From Hippopus hippopus (lineage: Eukaryota; Mollusca; Bivalvia; Cardiida; Cardiidae), in NCBI GenBank assembly GCA_946811185.2, contig OX328103.1, positions 28,874,172 through 28,938,171 of the forward strand: a stretch of 64,000 nt of DNA. Direction: 5' to 3'. The position numbers were made by a program, and so were the translations under genes. Numbering within the stretch: the first letter of the stretch is position 1; every line of letters starts with the position of its first letter. Below, in pieces: positions 51,431 through 63,400 of the stretch. Under the pieces are notes generated by a model. The model searched no databases, had not been told where the DNA came from, and was given only the letters and a program-made list of their open reading frames with translations.

Positions 51431-54400
51431 CTGAAAGTGGACGTCAGTATCATGTACTTGCACAGTAAAATGTGTTTTCGTTGCCACTTCTAATAGGCAG
51501 ACAACCTGTAATAACCTTTAAACCCACAATCCCTAGTTTTAACAACCCTGACAAAAAGGACTTAGAAAATATTGTGGGAAAAGGAGAAAATGCTGGTAAA
51601 CCAGCATTTTCTCCTATTCCCACAATGTTTTCTACCCTTTCACATACAATTCCCATAATTTGATCTTATACATCTGCAAATGCTTTGATCATAGACAACT
51701 CTAGATTTTTTCCTTTAGTAGAGCAAGTGAATGTTGAGTTCCAAGAAAAGGCAAATGGGTTACTTTGTACCTCTACTACGCAGGAGAAAAACATTGTTTG
51801 CAAGCAGTAATGTCTAAAGGAGGTTTACATACACAGCAAAATATGACCAAACACATTTTCACCTGAAGACAAAGTTTAGTTACAAGAAAAATATTACCTA
51901 CTTCATTTAACCCGATTCTGACCTTTATGCTGAATATATAAGGAGGCATACAGAACTCATAATATTATTTGGGAAGTTATATAAACACGGGAAAGTACAG
52001 GTAAGCAATTTAATTTACGAATTCTGCCAAAAATATATCCATGACCATTCGAGACTTTTGCCGAAGGCAGTACAGTGCAATGCCAAGGGGAAAAATAGAA
52101 TTTTACCTTATGTAAATGATGTTGACCTGGGTCAGCTTAAATGAAGTAGGTAATACCCCTTTTTTAACAAGCAAATTTTTCCTTTTACTACAATGTTTTC
52201 ATGTCCATATTTAAGTACTGATCACTGATGATTCTTTCAATGTAGAGTATGTCACTAGATTAAGAAAACAATTTGAAGGCCTATAACTCCTCTGTCAACC
52301 AATTATTTCAAAATTGGAGGTGCACAAAATTCCACATCCAAAGGCTTCTGTAATATTTCAGCCAAATTATGATCATAAAGAAAAAATTCTGACGAAAAAA
52401 AAGGAACACAAAATTGTGTTTTTGATGAGACAGACAGATAACCTGCGACATCCCTTTGGGAAGGGGGGCTATAACCAGGAAAGCAAGGATGTATCAAAAC
52501 TTTTCTGCTGCAACTTTGATTCAGGGGATACATGAGAGCAACAAAAGTAAGTTTTAAAATCTTTACAAAACACGAAAAATGTAGTCTTGTCCAAACTGAG
52601 AGCATTTGCAGATGACAATTAAAATGTGACTCAAATGAGAAAATTTGCCTTTAATGGGGCAGAAAACATTGTGGGGGAAAAAGGAGAAAATGCTGGTTAC
52701 CAGCATTTTCTCTTTTTCCCACAATGGTTTCTTCAAAAGGCTTCTTCCTCAGGGTCGTTTAAAAGTCAGGATTGTGTGGTAAAGGGTTAACTAGCTTTTT
52801 GTAAAGCATATAAACAATAGCCATTGTAATGAGATATGAGCCTTGCCAGGTAGCTCATTGGTTAGCGTATCTGACTTATGAACAGGTGGTTGTGCGTTTC
52901 ATACCCAGTCGAGACAAACTTTCTTTCTCATGAACTCTCTTTCTTTCTCATCAACTCTCACCTCTGACACATGTGAGAAAAGCAGTCAGTGACTTGGAAA
53001 GGAAGTTGTATCAGAAGTGGCGTGAGAAAACAGGAAACACATGCGTAGGTGCACTGACCGCTATATGACCTAAGCTGTTAAAACAGCGTTAAACTCAAAG
53101 ACAAATAATTGAGATATGACTGTAATAAGTTTTAACCAACCTTTTAAAGAGCAAATGACAGTCTGCCATTGTAATGGTCTTCCTCCCAGCATGTTTGGCA
53201 TAGGCAAGTAGATCATGACACACATTATCCCAGTAGACTTCAGAGCTGAAAGTTAAAGTCAAATAAATGAGCCTGCTCTGGTAAAAGGGGGTCTAATGCA
53301 TCTCCACGATGCATTATACAAAGCAAAATATCAGATAATTATGGATCCATAAAATCTATTTTGTCTAACAACCAATTGAATCCTGAGGTAGAATGGTCTT
53401 TTGACATGCAGATAATTAACCAAAAGCAAAATCATTCAACCCAGTTCAGCCTGCGGAGAGGCTGACCTGGGTCATTGATACTTTTTGCAGATTATGAAAC
53501 CTCCTTTTCACAGAGCATGGCTCATATAAGGGTGAGTCCCTTACTCAATACCTTTTGTAAGACAGCTTTTTGTGTCTTGCACCTGGATTACTTTCGAAAG
53601 CAATGCTGCAAAGGAAGAAACTGCTGGCTACAGTTCCCCCTTCAGCAATGATGCTTTCCCTGTTCTCATGTAAACAACCTTAATTCATGTTGATTGTCCT
53701 CCTTTATTACAAATCTTTGCACAGCAGTCTGTTAGAAATTTGTTGCAGGGGCTGATGTGTTAAAGACGCAGCAGCAGCCAAGAGTAAACAACGCAGGTGT
53801 TAAAATGCATACACAGTCTAATATCCATACCTCAAAGTTGGGGTACTATCGAAAAATGTTTGAGGTGTAGAAAGTTATGTGTAGAGATTCTTTAAACAAG
53901 TATATCAGGTAGCGTAAGTAGGTAAATTGAAGTGTATTTGCTTAACAGACTGTGTAGTACATTGTTCCCTATAGTTAACTGATTGTTGTTTTGAAAATTT
54001 AACAGTAAATGATGCATACTTTTTATCGTCTCTTATTAACATTTGTATATTTCTTTAATAATATCTGTTCAAAAAAATAAAAATGAAAAACTTTAATATT
54101 AAAGGCATTTCATCGGATAGAGTTGATGGACTGGTAACCGCGTCCTTCATCAAACACGTCCTTGGTAGCAGAAGTTGTACTTTAGTAAATGATGGCCGAC
54201 TACGAAATGCCTGGCCTGTTTATTGCCTCAGCCAAAATCACACAATGTATGTTACGAAAATCCCAGTGCAAACATTTTCAATCTAACAAATTATTGATAA
54301 CTGTCTTCAGCTTAAGTGGCATGTCAACACCAGAATTGACAAAAGTCAATGATTGAGAATGTGCAAAAAACATACAACCATTGTATCAAGCATTTTTGTT

Positions 54401-57400
54401 ATGTAAACAACCCAAGTTTATAATTAAAGCCAATTATGATTGAAATATGTGAAAAATTTGTACTGTGTTCGAAGAAAGGAGAGGTAAATAATATGATAAT
54501 TGAAGTTCGGATCTGAAATTAGGTTCCTGGTATGAAGAAACTTTGACGTACAGACAGTTTTTTATATAGAAAAATAGAGCAATTCAATCCAGACTGAACT
54601 TACTTCAACATATAAAGAACTTTGAGGAGTAGTTGTTCAAGCAACGGACATTCGACTGTAAATCAGTTTAGTAAGTTACAGCCAAAATCAAAGCTGCCTT
54701 GGTCTCAAACTCCCCCCCCCCCCAAGCTTTTACAAGAAAGATTACTTCTACACCAATGGGAAACTACTACATAATTATGAAATGAAGAAAGATTTGAATC
54801 AACGAAAACTGCTTTAATTGAATGTTACTGAAATCCTTGAGAGAAATAAAAACAGCTTTTCTTGTTACACACAGTTCAGATGCTCCTTTCCTAGCAATTC
54901 ATTAATATGCCATCAGCTTCTGAGGCATGCAAATCCCCCTTTTTCTATCACATATGTGCAGTAAATGGATAATGGTAAAAACTATCTACTTACACTTTCA
55001 TAACTTCCTCCATAGCATCCTTATCTACCCTCATACCTGTAAAATGTGTGAACTGTTTTTTAACCAGTGTTACAGGCATGGAGTACATCGATTTTTGTCT
55101 TGGCCGCCTCACTGTCTTCTTTTTGGGTCTGAAATGTTGAAAAATTTATATATGGTGAACCAAACTATCGCAAGTTTAATAAACATTTCCATAGGTAGAC
55201 AAGTAAATCTCTTTAAAATGTGAAAATGTACATTACACAAAGCAGTTGGTTAGAAAGTTGTTTCATGCTGCCTTCAACAGACTTTCAGTCACAGAGGCTG
55301 ATGGATTGATAAAGTGGTGTTACAAGCTGCGTTCAACATCATTTCACTCGTATAATGGCAACAACTTACTTATGCACTCATGGTCAGGGTAACTCTTCAA
55401 ATAAAATGTAGCTTTATTACATAGAGGTACTATGTAATATGAGTGTTACTCTAGTAAAAGGGGGTTTAAGGTATCTTTCCATGTATTAAAACAAGCACTT
55501 CATCACATAGTTAAGGATCCATAAAATCCATTTTGTCAAACAACTAACAGAACCATGAAGTAGACTGGTTCTTTGACATGCAGAAAAGTAACCAAAAGGA
55601 AAAAGTTTTGCCCCATGTCAGCCTAAGCTGACTGTGCAGGCTTACATGGGTTGATACTTTTTGCAGATGCAATAATCCCCCCCCTTTTTCCTGGAGCATG
55701 CCTCAATATAATTATCATTTTGGGCACTAAACTCTGAGAGATATTTTTAGAAAATTAACCAACTTTTTAAAAATTCAAGTACCCATATTCGGCCCAAAAT
55801 TTCGGGTAAGAAATACCTGTATAAGATAAAAAAAAAAAAAAAAAATTGTGATAAAGCTATAACTTATGACTCACTGTACTACAGGCTCATCAGCTTCTTC
55901 ATTCTCAATATCCATTTCATCATCTTCAATCTCTTCCTAAAATTACATGTTATCATGTGTTAGAGGACAAAAGACACCCACCTCTATTTGACTGTCATTT
56001 CACATAAGTTTCAAATTCTTCATTTTGAAAATACACAGGTCAGTTTTTTTATGTCAGCTTCATCTGTACCATAGGTTACCTGCTTCACCCATTACAACAC
56101 AATCACGAGTTTTAACGACCCTGGAAGATCAGACTTTAGAAAACATTGTGGGAAAAAGAGAAAATGCTGGTAACCAGCATTCTCTCCTTTTCTCACAATA
56201 TTTTCTAATCTTTCAGAAACAAATACAATCATTTGAGCCACATGTAATTTGTCGTCTGCAAATGCTTTCAATTTGGACCAGCCTAAAACTTTGTTGTGGG
56301 GTAAAGAGTTAACCCTTTACCAAGGACCCCATGTTTATGCAGAACTTGTGGAAGTTTTAGAACCATTGTGGAGAATGTAGAAAATGCTGGTAAGTTAACC
56401 AGTATTTCCTGCTCTTCCCACAAAGTTTTCTACCATTTCATCGGCAACTCATACCACTTGAGCCACATCTAATTCATCGTCATTCACCAATGTTATTCTG
56501 ATAAACCAATACCATAAAGCTATTATGTCTACTTTTGTAGTAAAAAACTGAACTGCTGTTCATGGAGTTGTTGAAAAGTTGGAATTCAAACTTGCAACCC
56601 TATGAATATTAGCAAAGTTGAGGGACAGAAACATCCAAGTCAAAGACCCATTGGCAAAGCTTTTTATTCAAAATTGATCCTGCGCATAGTATTACAATCA
56701 GCAAGTGGCAACACAGAGCTCATGAGATACATTTGACAATTACAGAAATGGCTCCAACCTGGGGCAACTTATATAGACAAACACACCGAGGCATCCAACA
56801 TTTCAATAGAAATGAGCTATGCTCTGTGAAAAGGAGAAAACTTTGTCAAAAATACTTTGATAAGTACCCACCCTTCTTTCTGGGTTCCCCTTAACCAAAC
56901 TATCCCATGTTTTAACGATCCCTAGGAAGAAGCTTTTGGAATACATTGTGGGAAAAGGAGAAAATGCTGATAACCAGCATTTTCTCTTTTTCCCACCATG
57001 TTTTCTGACCTATCAAAGAAAAATCTCACCATTTGAGCAAGAATTAATTTGTCGTCTGCAAATCCTTCAATTTGGACCAGTCTAAAAATTTTGTTGTTAA
57101 AGGGTTAAAATAGTAAACAACTTGTCCAAGACTGAAGTACATGTAAAAATCTTTAGTAATAACACAGTACTATAAAATGTCAAAGTTTCTGAAAATGTCA
57201 AAGTTTTTGCACAGCAACAGTGACACAAGGGCTACAGCAATACCTTCACGTTTTCTTTGAAAACAGCTAAACCAAAAAGCAAATATTATTGTCCAATGTC
57301 AGTCTGCCAAGTCTGCACAGGCTGACAATGGTTGATAGTTTTTCAGATGAATTAAAACCCATTCTCACAGAGCAATAACCAAAGGCTTCAGTGTCTGCTG

Positions 57401-60400
57401 AATATACCTAAAATTTGCCAAGCATTCTATAATCGCATTTACCATGTTCTCTTTGCATGCATTTATAAATATAACGCATATAGAAGAAAATGTCATTGAT
57501 ATAACTTATATCACACACATTTACCTCGTCTCTTGCTTCCTGTGGTTGTTGGGTTGATGTAAATGCTGGGACAAAATTATCTGGAACAATGGTTGACTGG
57601 TTTGATGCCATATTATTTACAAAAGTTTTTGACAGATTAGAAGTAGTGCTGTTATGTATTGACTTTGACTTGTTCAGCGCAAAACTGGTGTGTGCAGATT
57701 TTGACTGGTTTCCTACAAAATTACTATGTTCACCAGCAGACTGGTTTGGAACAAATTCATGTCCTACATCTTGCCTATCTACAGACAAGTTTTCAATTCG
57801 ATCATCCTGCATGGCTGTAGAGTGGTTCAGTCGTTTGTTGGATATATCTCTTGACTGGCTCAAAACAAAATGACCCTGTTCAGGTGGGGCCTGATGAAAT
57901 TCTGTAATGAAAAAAATAAAAATTGTGAAAAAATGACCAGTGCAAAGTTTCACACTTTGGACTTCAGATAACACATGAAAGATTCTTTTTCTTCCCAAAC
58001 CACGCAGCAGCAAATTAGCAAAAGTCTGTAGCTAATTCAGTAACTGGACTTAAAACCTTTAGGGGTTAGTTTTGCTCCAGGGATTAAAGGTAGTCAATGC
58101 AATTTGATTCATCCCTGTCTCACTGCCCATCATTGTATCAATGAAAAAATAAAACCTGTAATGCTAGGAAAGCATGGACAAGTGCACTGGTTAATGGCCA
58201 CCGCAATATGACAAACAGAGTGATGAAAACAGCATTGAGCACCATACAAAGTAACAAACAAAGCAGCAGTTCAGATTGTTTACATGAACACTTAGATCTG
58301 CTTAACTTTTACCTCAAAGAAATGTGTTTCTGCCAATTCTTTAATTCAATTCCTCACCAACAGGAAAAATTTTAGGCTGGTTCATATTGATAGCTTTCCC
58401 AGACAACAAATCAAACCCCATTTTAGTCGATTTTTTTATCTGAAAATTAATTCAATATTAGCAAATCATAAATTTTGTCATCAGGTATAGAGTCAAACAT
58501 GAGTTCACGCTTTTTACCCAGAGTTCATAAAGGTTTTTTCAAACTAAGCTGCTGCAAATTTGTTTCAAGAGATATAGAGGATGAGAGTTTGTTTCAGTGT
58601 ATGAACAAAATTTCTTTCAATGAATGAAGAGCAAAGGCTATATTTTCACAAGTAGCAAACCTTTTTCTTTTATGCTATTCACTGAGAATATTGGATAGCT
58701 CACAAAAAATAAAATTTTCCTGAGAATCAGTGCTAAGGGAAGCAGACATCATTTCTAAACAAGAGAGCCAAGATGGCCCTGGATCGCTCACCTGAATTTT
58801 TGAGAGGACCATAGCCAATTTTTTTTGAGGTATTGAAACTTTGGAAACAAAATTATTATTTTGCCAAGCAATTTTGAAAAGGTCACCAGTAAAAGTCATT
58901 TCAAAATCTGTCACCACCCCTACAATCATCACCACAGCAATGATTTTCATGGATCAGAATTCTGCAAATAAATTTTTGGATATATCACCCAAGGACAATT
59001 TCTTGAAGTAGAGCACATGCTCGATAGTGACTAAAAACGTAAGTCGAACAAGAGCACCACATGCAGGTGCCAACATTTGGCTGTTGTTTTACGATTGACA
59101 AAAATTTCCCTAACAGTTTTTGAAAAGGGTCACGCTAGGAACATGTCTGTGAAATTATTTCAAAATCTGACCAGCCGTTCCAGAGAAGAAGAATTAAGAA
59201 ATTCCTCTTCATGTCCCTATAGTGCAAATAGCCCCACCACCAGAGCCATGCTTCTTGACAGATCACAATTTTGTGAACAGTTTTTGAAAAGAGTCACCCA
59301 TGGAACATTTCTGTGAAATAATTTCAAACTCTGACCAGCGGTTCAGAGGAGAAGATTTTTTTTAGAATTTCTTCATTTTCGTATAGTGCATGTAGCCCCC
59401 AGTCACCACAGCCATGTTTCTTGATGGATCAAAATTTCTCGAACAATTTGCGAAAAGGGTCACCCAAGGAAAATTTCTGGGAAATTATTTCAAAATGTGA
59501 CCAGCCGTTCCAGAGAAGAAGAATTTTTAAGAATTTCTTCATTTCCTTATAGTGCATGTAGCTCCCAGTCACCAGAGCCATGTTTCTCGACGGATCAAAA
59601 TTTCGCGAACAAATTTTGAAAAGGGTCACCCAAGGAACATCTCTGAAATTATTTCAAAATCTGACCAGCGGTTCAGAGGAGAAGATTTTTAAAGAATTTC
59701 ATAGAAAATTCCATTTGGTTGCCATGGCAACCAGAGTTTTTGATGGAATCAAATTCTGTGAACTATTTTTAAAGAGGACCTCCCATGGAACATTCCAGCC
59801 AAGTTTGGTCCAAATTGGCCCAGTGGTTTAGGAGGAGATGATGTTTAAAGAATTGTTGACGACGCACGACGGACACCAGGTGATCCTAAAAGCTCCCCTT
59901 GAGCATGTTGTGCTCAGGTGAGCTAAAAAAAAAGGATTTTATGTTTACATTAATAAGGGTGATAACAATGGGGGGGTGGGGGGAGGAGGAAAGAGTAGTT
60001 CTGGCAATAAAATTCAGAGGTGAATTATAAAATTCACCAGTGCTTTTAAAAGATTAAAGTGAACAAAGCCGGCGTTTAAATGCATTTGAATTTATATCAT
60101 ACCATTTAAAAGTATGGAAATTATTGTGAAGATGACAATCTGTCATTGTACGGTCAGTCCAAGTGTAAGGTGCACAGAGAAATTAATTTCAAAACTAGGT
60201 TAAAACCTGCCAGGTAGCTTTTTTTTGTTTACTTTTTGCCCGATTTCAAAATTCTTTTTTTCTGCCAGCGACTAACATATGGCCCGACCATACAATATCA
60301 GACTGTCATCTCCACAATATTTTCCATACTTTTAAATGGTATCATTTGAATTTAAATGTATTATGACACCTGCTTTGATATTTTGGCCTTTACTGGGCCT

Positions 60401-63400
60401 TTAAAATTGACAGCATGATTTCTATGAAATACTGAAACACATAACAGAAAATGGGGTAACCAAAACAGTACAGTTTAGGGTTGCTCTTGATCTCACATAC
60501 CTCTCGCTACAGTCAAGCTCTCGTTCTCTTTTAAAGTAGGTTGATCATCAGCTTCCTGATCATCAGATCCATCACCTCCACCATAAAGGTTGTAATTCTT
60601 CTCTGCCATTTCACTGTGTACAGATTCGTCACCAGAATTTTCATCTATAGGGTCTTCAGGAGTCGGATCATGACTATATTCATTACTTTCCTCTTGATTT
60701 GGTTCAGCAGTTGGTTCAGGAAACAGGCCAGTGGACGTGTTATGACTCCATCCTTTATCAACTTCATAGCTGTATTCAGCCCTCGCACTGTCCATAGACT
60801 CTTCATTCTGTTGAGGAATATTTCCATACTCTTGCTCACTTTGATCAGATGTGTTTTGACTGCTAGCACCATGATTTGATGTATCTGGTATTGGCTGTTC
60901 CTTGTCTAACATCTGCTCAGGAATCTCCAGGAGAAAGGTTTCTGATGGTAGTGAAAATTTACAGTTAACTCGTTACCAAACGACAAAATTTTGCCCAAAC
61001 TGAAAGCGATTGCAGACAACAAATTAAAGGTGGCAAAAATGATACAAGTTTTACTTGATGCAGAAAACATTGTGGAAAACGAGAAAATACTGGTTACCAG
61101 CATTTTCTCCTTTTCTCACAGTGTTTTCTACAGGCTTCTTCCTCAGGGTCATTAAAAGTTGGGACTGTGCGGTAAAGAGTTAACCCCTTTCCACACTAAT
61201 ACAAACTGTTACACTTCAAAAAAAAAAGAAATAAAATAAACCAAAAGGAGCAATGGAAAAAATGCTTGTCTTTTACCACTTTTTTCCAGTGCTTAATTCT
61301 TGCTTGAACTTGTTCATTCTACATAAATTGTGAAACGAGTTCTACAATCTATATTAATCACTCTTAGTGATAGCTTCCTAGAAACTTTAACAAGCACTTG
61401 TGCCACCATGCGGGCAAGTTTCAAAGACTGATCTCCCTCTCATAACCGTATTCAAACCAAGAACCTCTGAATTGAGAGGCTGACACTCTTCCTGTACACT
61501 ACTGTCTTTAACTTTATTCCAACCATGAATTCTAAATTCCAAGACTAGCCATCTTATTGACCAAAACATTCTGTCTTGTTCAATAAGATGATTTGTCTTT
61601 GAATGAAAAATTATAGCAATGTTTAGAACAGCTGTGAATACCACTCCTGATTGCTGATATACACCATATTTCTAATTAAGCTTATTTTAAAGACAAAACT
61701 TGCATAATTTTAATAGAATAGGCTCAATCAGAATTATAACATGAAACAAAGTGAGATCAGGACAAGCGCTTCTAATGATTAACTTCATCATTTATCCCTA
61801 TTACCATCTGACAGCTTTGAGTGCCTATCATAAGATAGTTGAACTTGAATTAATGCTTTCCCACACAGACAATAGTTTTAGACTCTCCCAAATTCAAAAC
61901 ATCTGCAGAGGATACATTCAAAATTAATACAAATGGGTCTAAGTTCTCTAAGATAGAAAACATTGTGGGAAAAGGACAAAATGCTGGTTACCAGCATTTT
62001 CTCCTTTCCCACAATGTTTTCAAAAGACTCCTTCCTCAGGGTTGTTAAAACAAGTGATTAGGGTTAAGGTATTACCGGTTAATACTTGAAACTTCATAGT
62101 GACAAAAGTAGAAAGTGCAATTTACAAGCAATGTGTCCTTTTCCCACAATCTTCTCAAACAGGTCTTATGTAGTATGCATGAGGTCATTTGCTATGGTAA
62201 TTTCACTATATTTCAAATCCGTAGATGTCTAACCAAATAAAACATACTTCTGTGTGCCTGTCTTCTCATTCTCCTTGAAATCTCAACACTTGCAGTATCC
62301 TGATCCTCAATCATTGAAGATTTAAAGGGACTGAAAGACAAAAACAGTAATTATTATGAATGGATTGCTTTCATTGGTGTAAAATTCCATCTTCAGTGTT
62401 ATCTGAAAGCAGCCAGAGCATTTTTTGAGACTTTTTAATGACTGGCACACAATTCCAATACTAGGAAGAGACTGAACAATAAATCAAAATCCAGAAGTGG
62501 ATGGTGTAGATATTAGATCAGAGTGCATGTTCTGTGCAGCCTGATTTAAATATTCACCAAGCTCTAAAAGTGATTGAATTTGTCCACAGCAGTGGATTTG
62601 TTACATCAAGTCTAACTAGAACTGTTGTAAAGCAAACAAGTACCCCCCTCCAGCACCTTGTCACTGACGCAGCACAACCAGAGAACGGAAATGATTTTCA
62701 AATGAATGAATGAATGAATGTATGGTGTTTTATGGCACATCATCATCTAGGGTTATTTAGCGCACAAAAAAAAGTAATGAAAGGAGAGAAAAACGATTTT
62801 TCAAACAAAGTGACCATGACCTTTGACCCATGTGACCCAAAAATAATAAGGTACCTCCTCTGGTCATGAGTAAAACTTGTATAGAGTTTCAGGGGTCTAG
62901 ATCAAGCGGCTTTGAGTTAGAGCACAGAAATGAAAGTCTACAGACAGACGGATGGAAGAACAGACAGACATGGTGAAACCACTATACACCCTTCTAGTTC
63001 ATAGGTGGGGGGGGGTATAAAAACAGTTGAACTCTATAAGCAGCTTTGAGTTAGAGCACAGAAATGAAAGTCTACAGACAGACGGATGGACGAACAGACA
63101 GACATAGTGAAATACACCCTTCTACTTCATAGGTGGGGGGGTATAAAAACAGTTGAACTATATAAGAGCAATCTTCCTATAGGAATGACTGTGAGCAAAT
63201 CTTGCTTAGTACTTTCAGTACTATGACTCTGAGATATGGTTAAGTGGAGGAGTCATTAACTAAAAACAAGACAATTCCACACACAGGTTTCAGTGGAAAG
63301 GTAAAAAAATAATACATTTAGAACCACATAACTACTCTCCCTTCTTGCCACAGGGGCTCTGTTCTTTAAGCATTTACCTAGGTGTGTGGTATGATCCGGG

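Noticed and set aside
63010..63145. TATAAAA motifs as promoters
   Set aside because: They occur identically in both units of a tandem repeat and no gene starts nearby.
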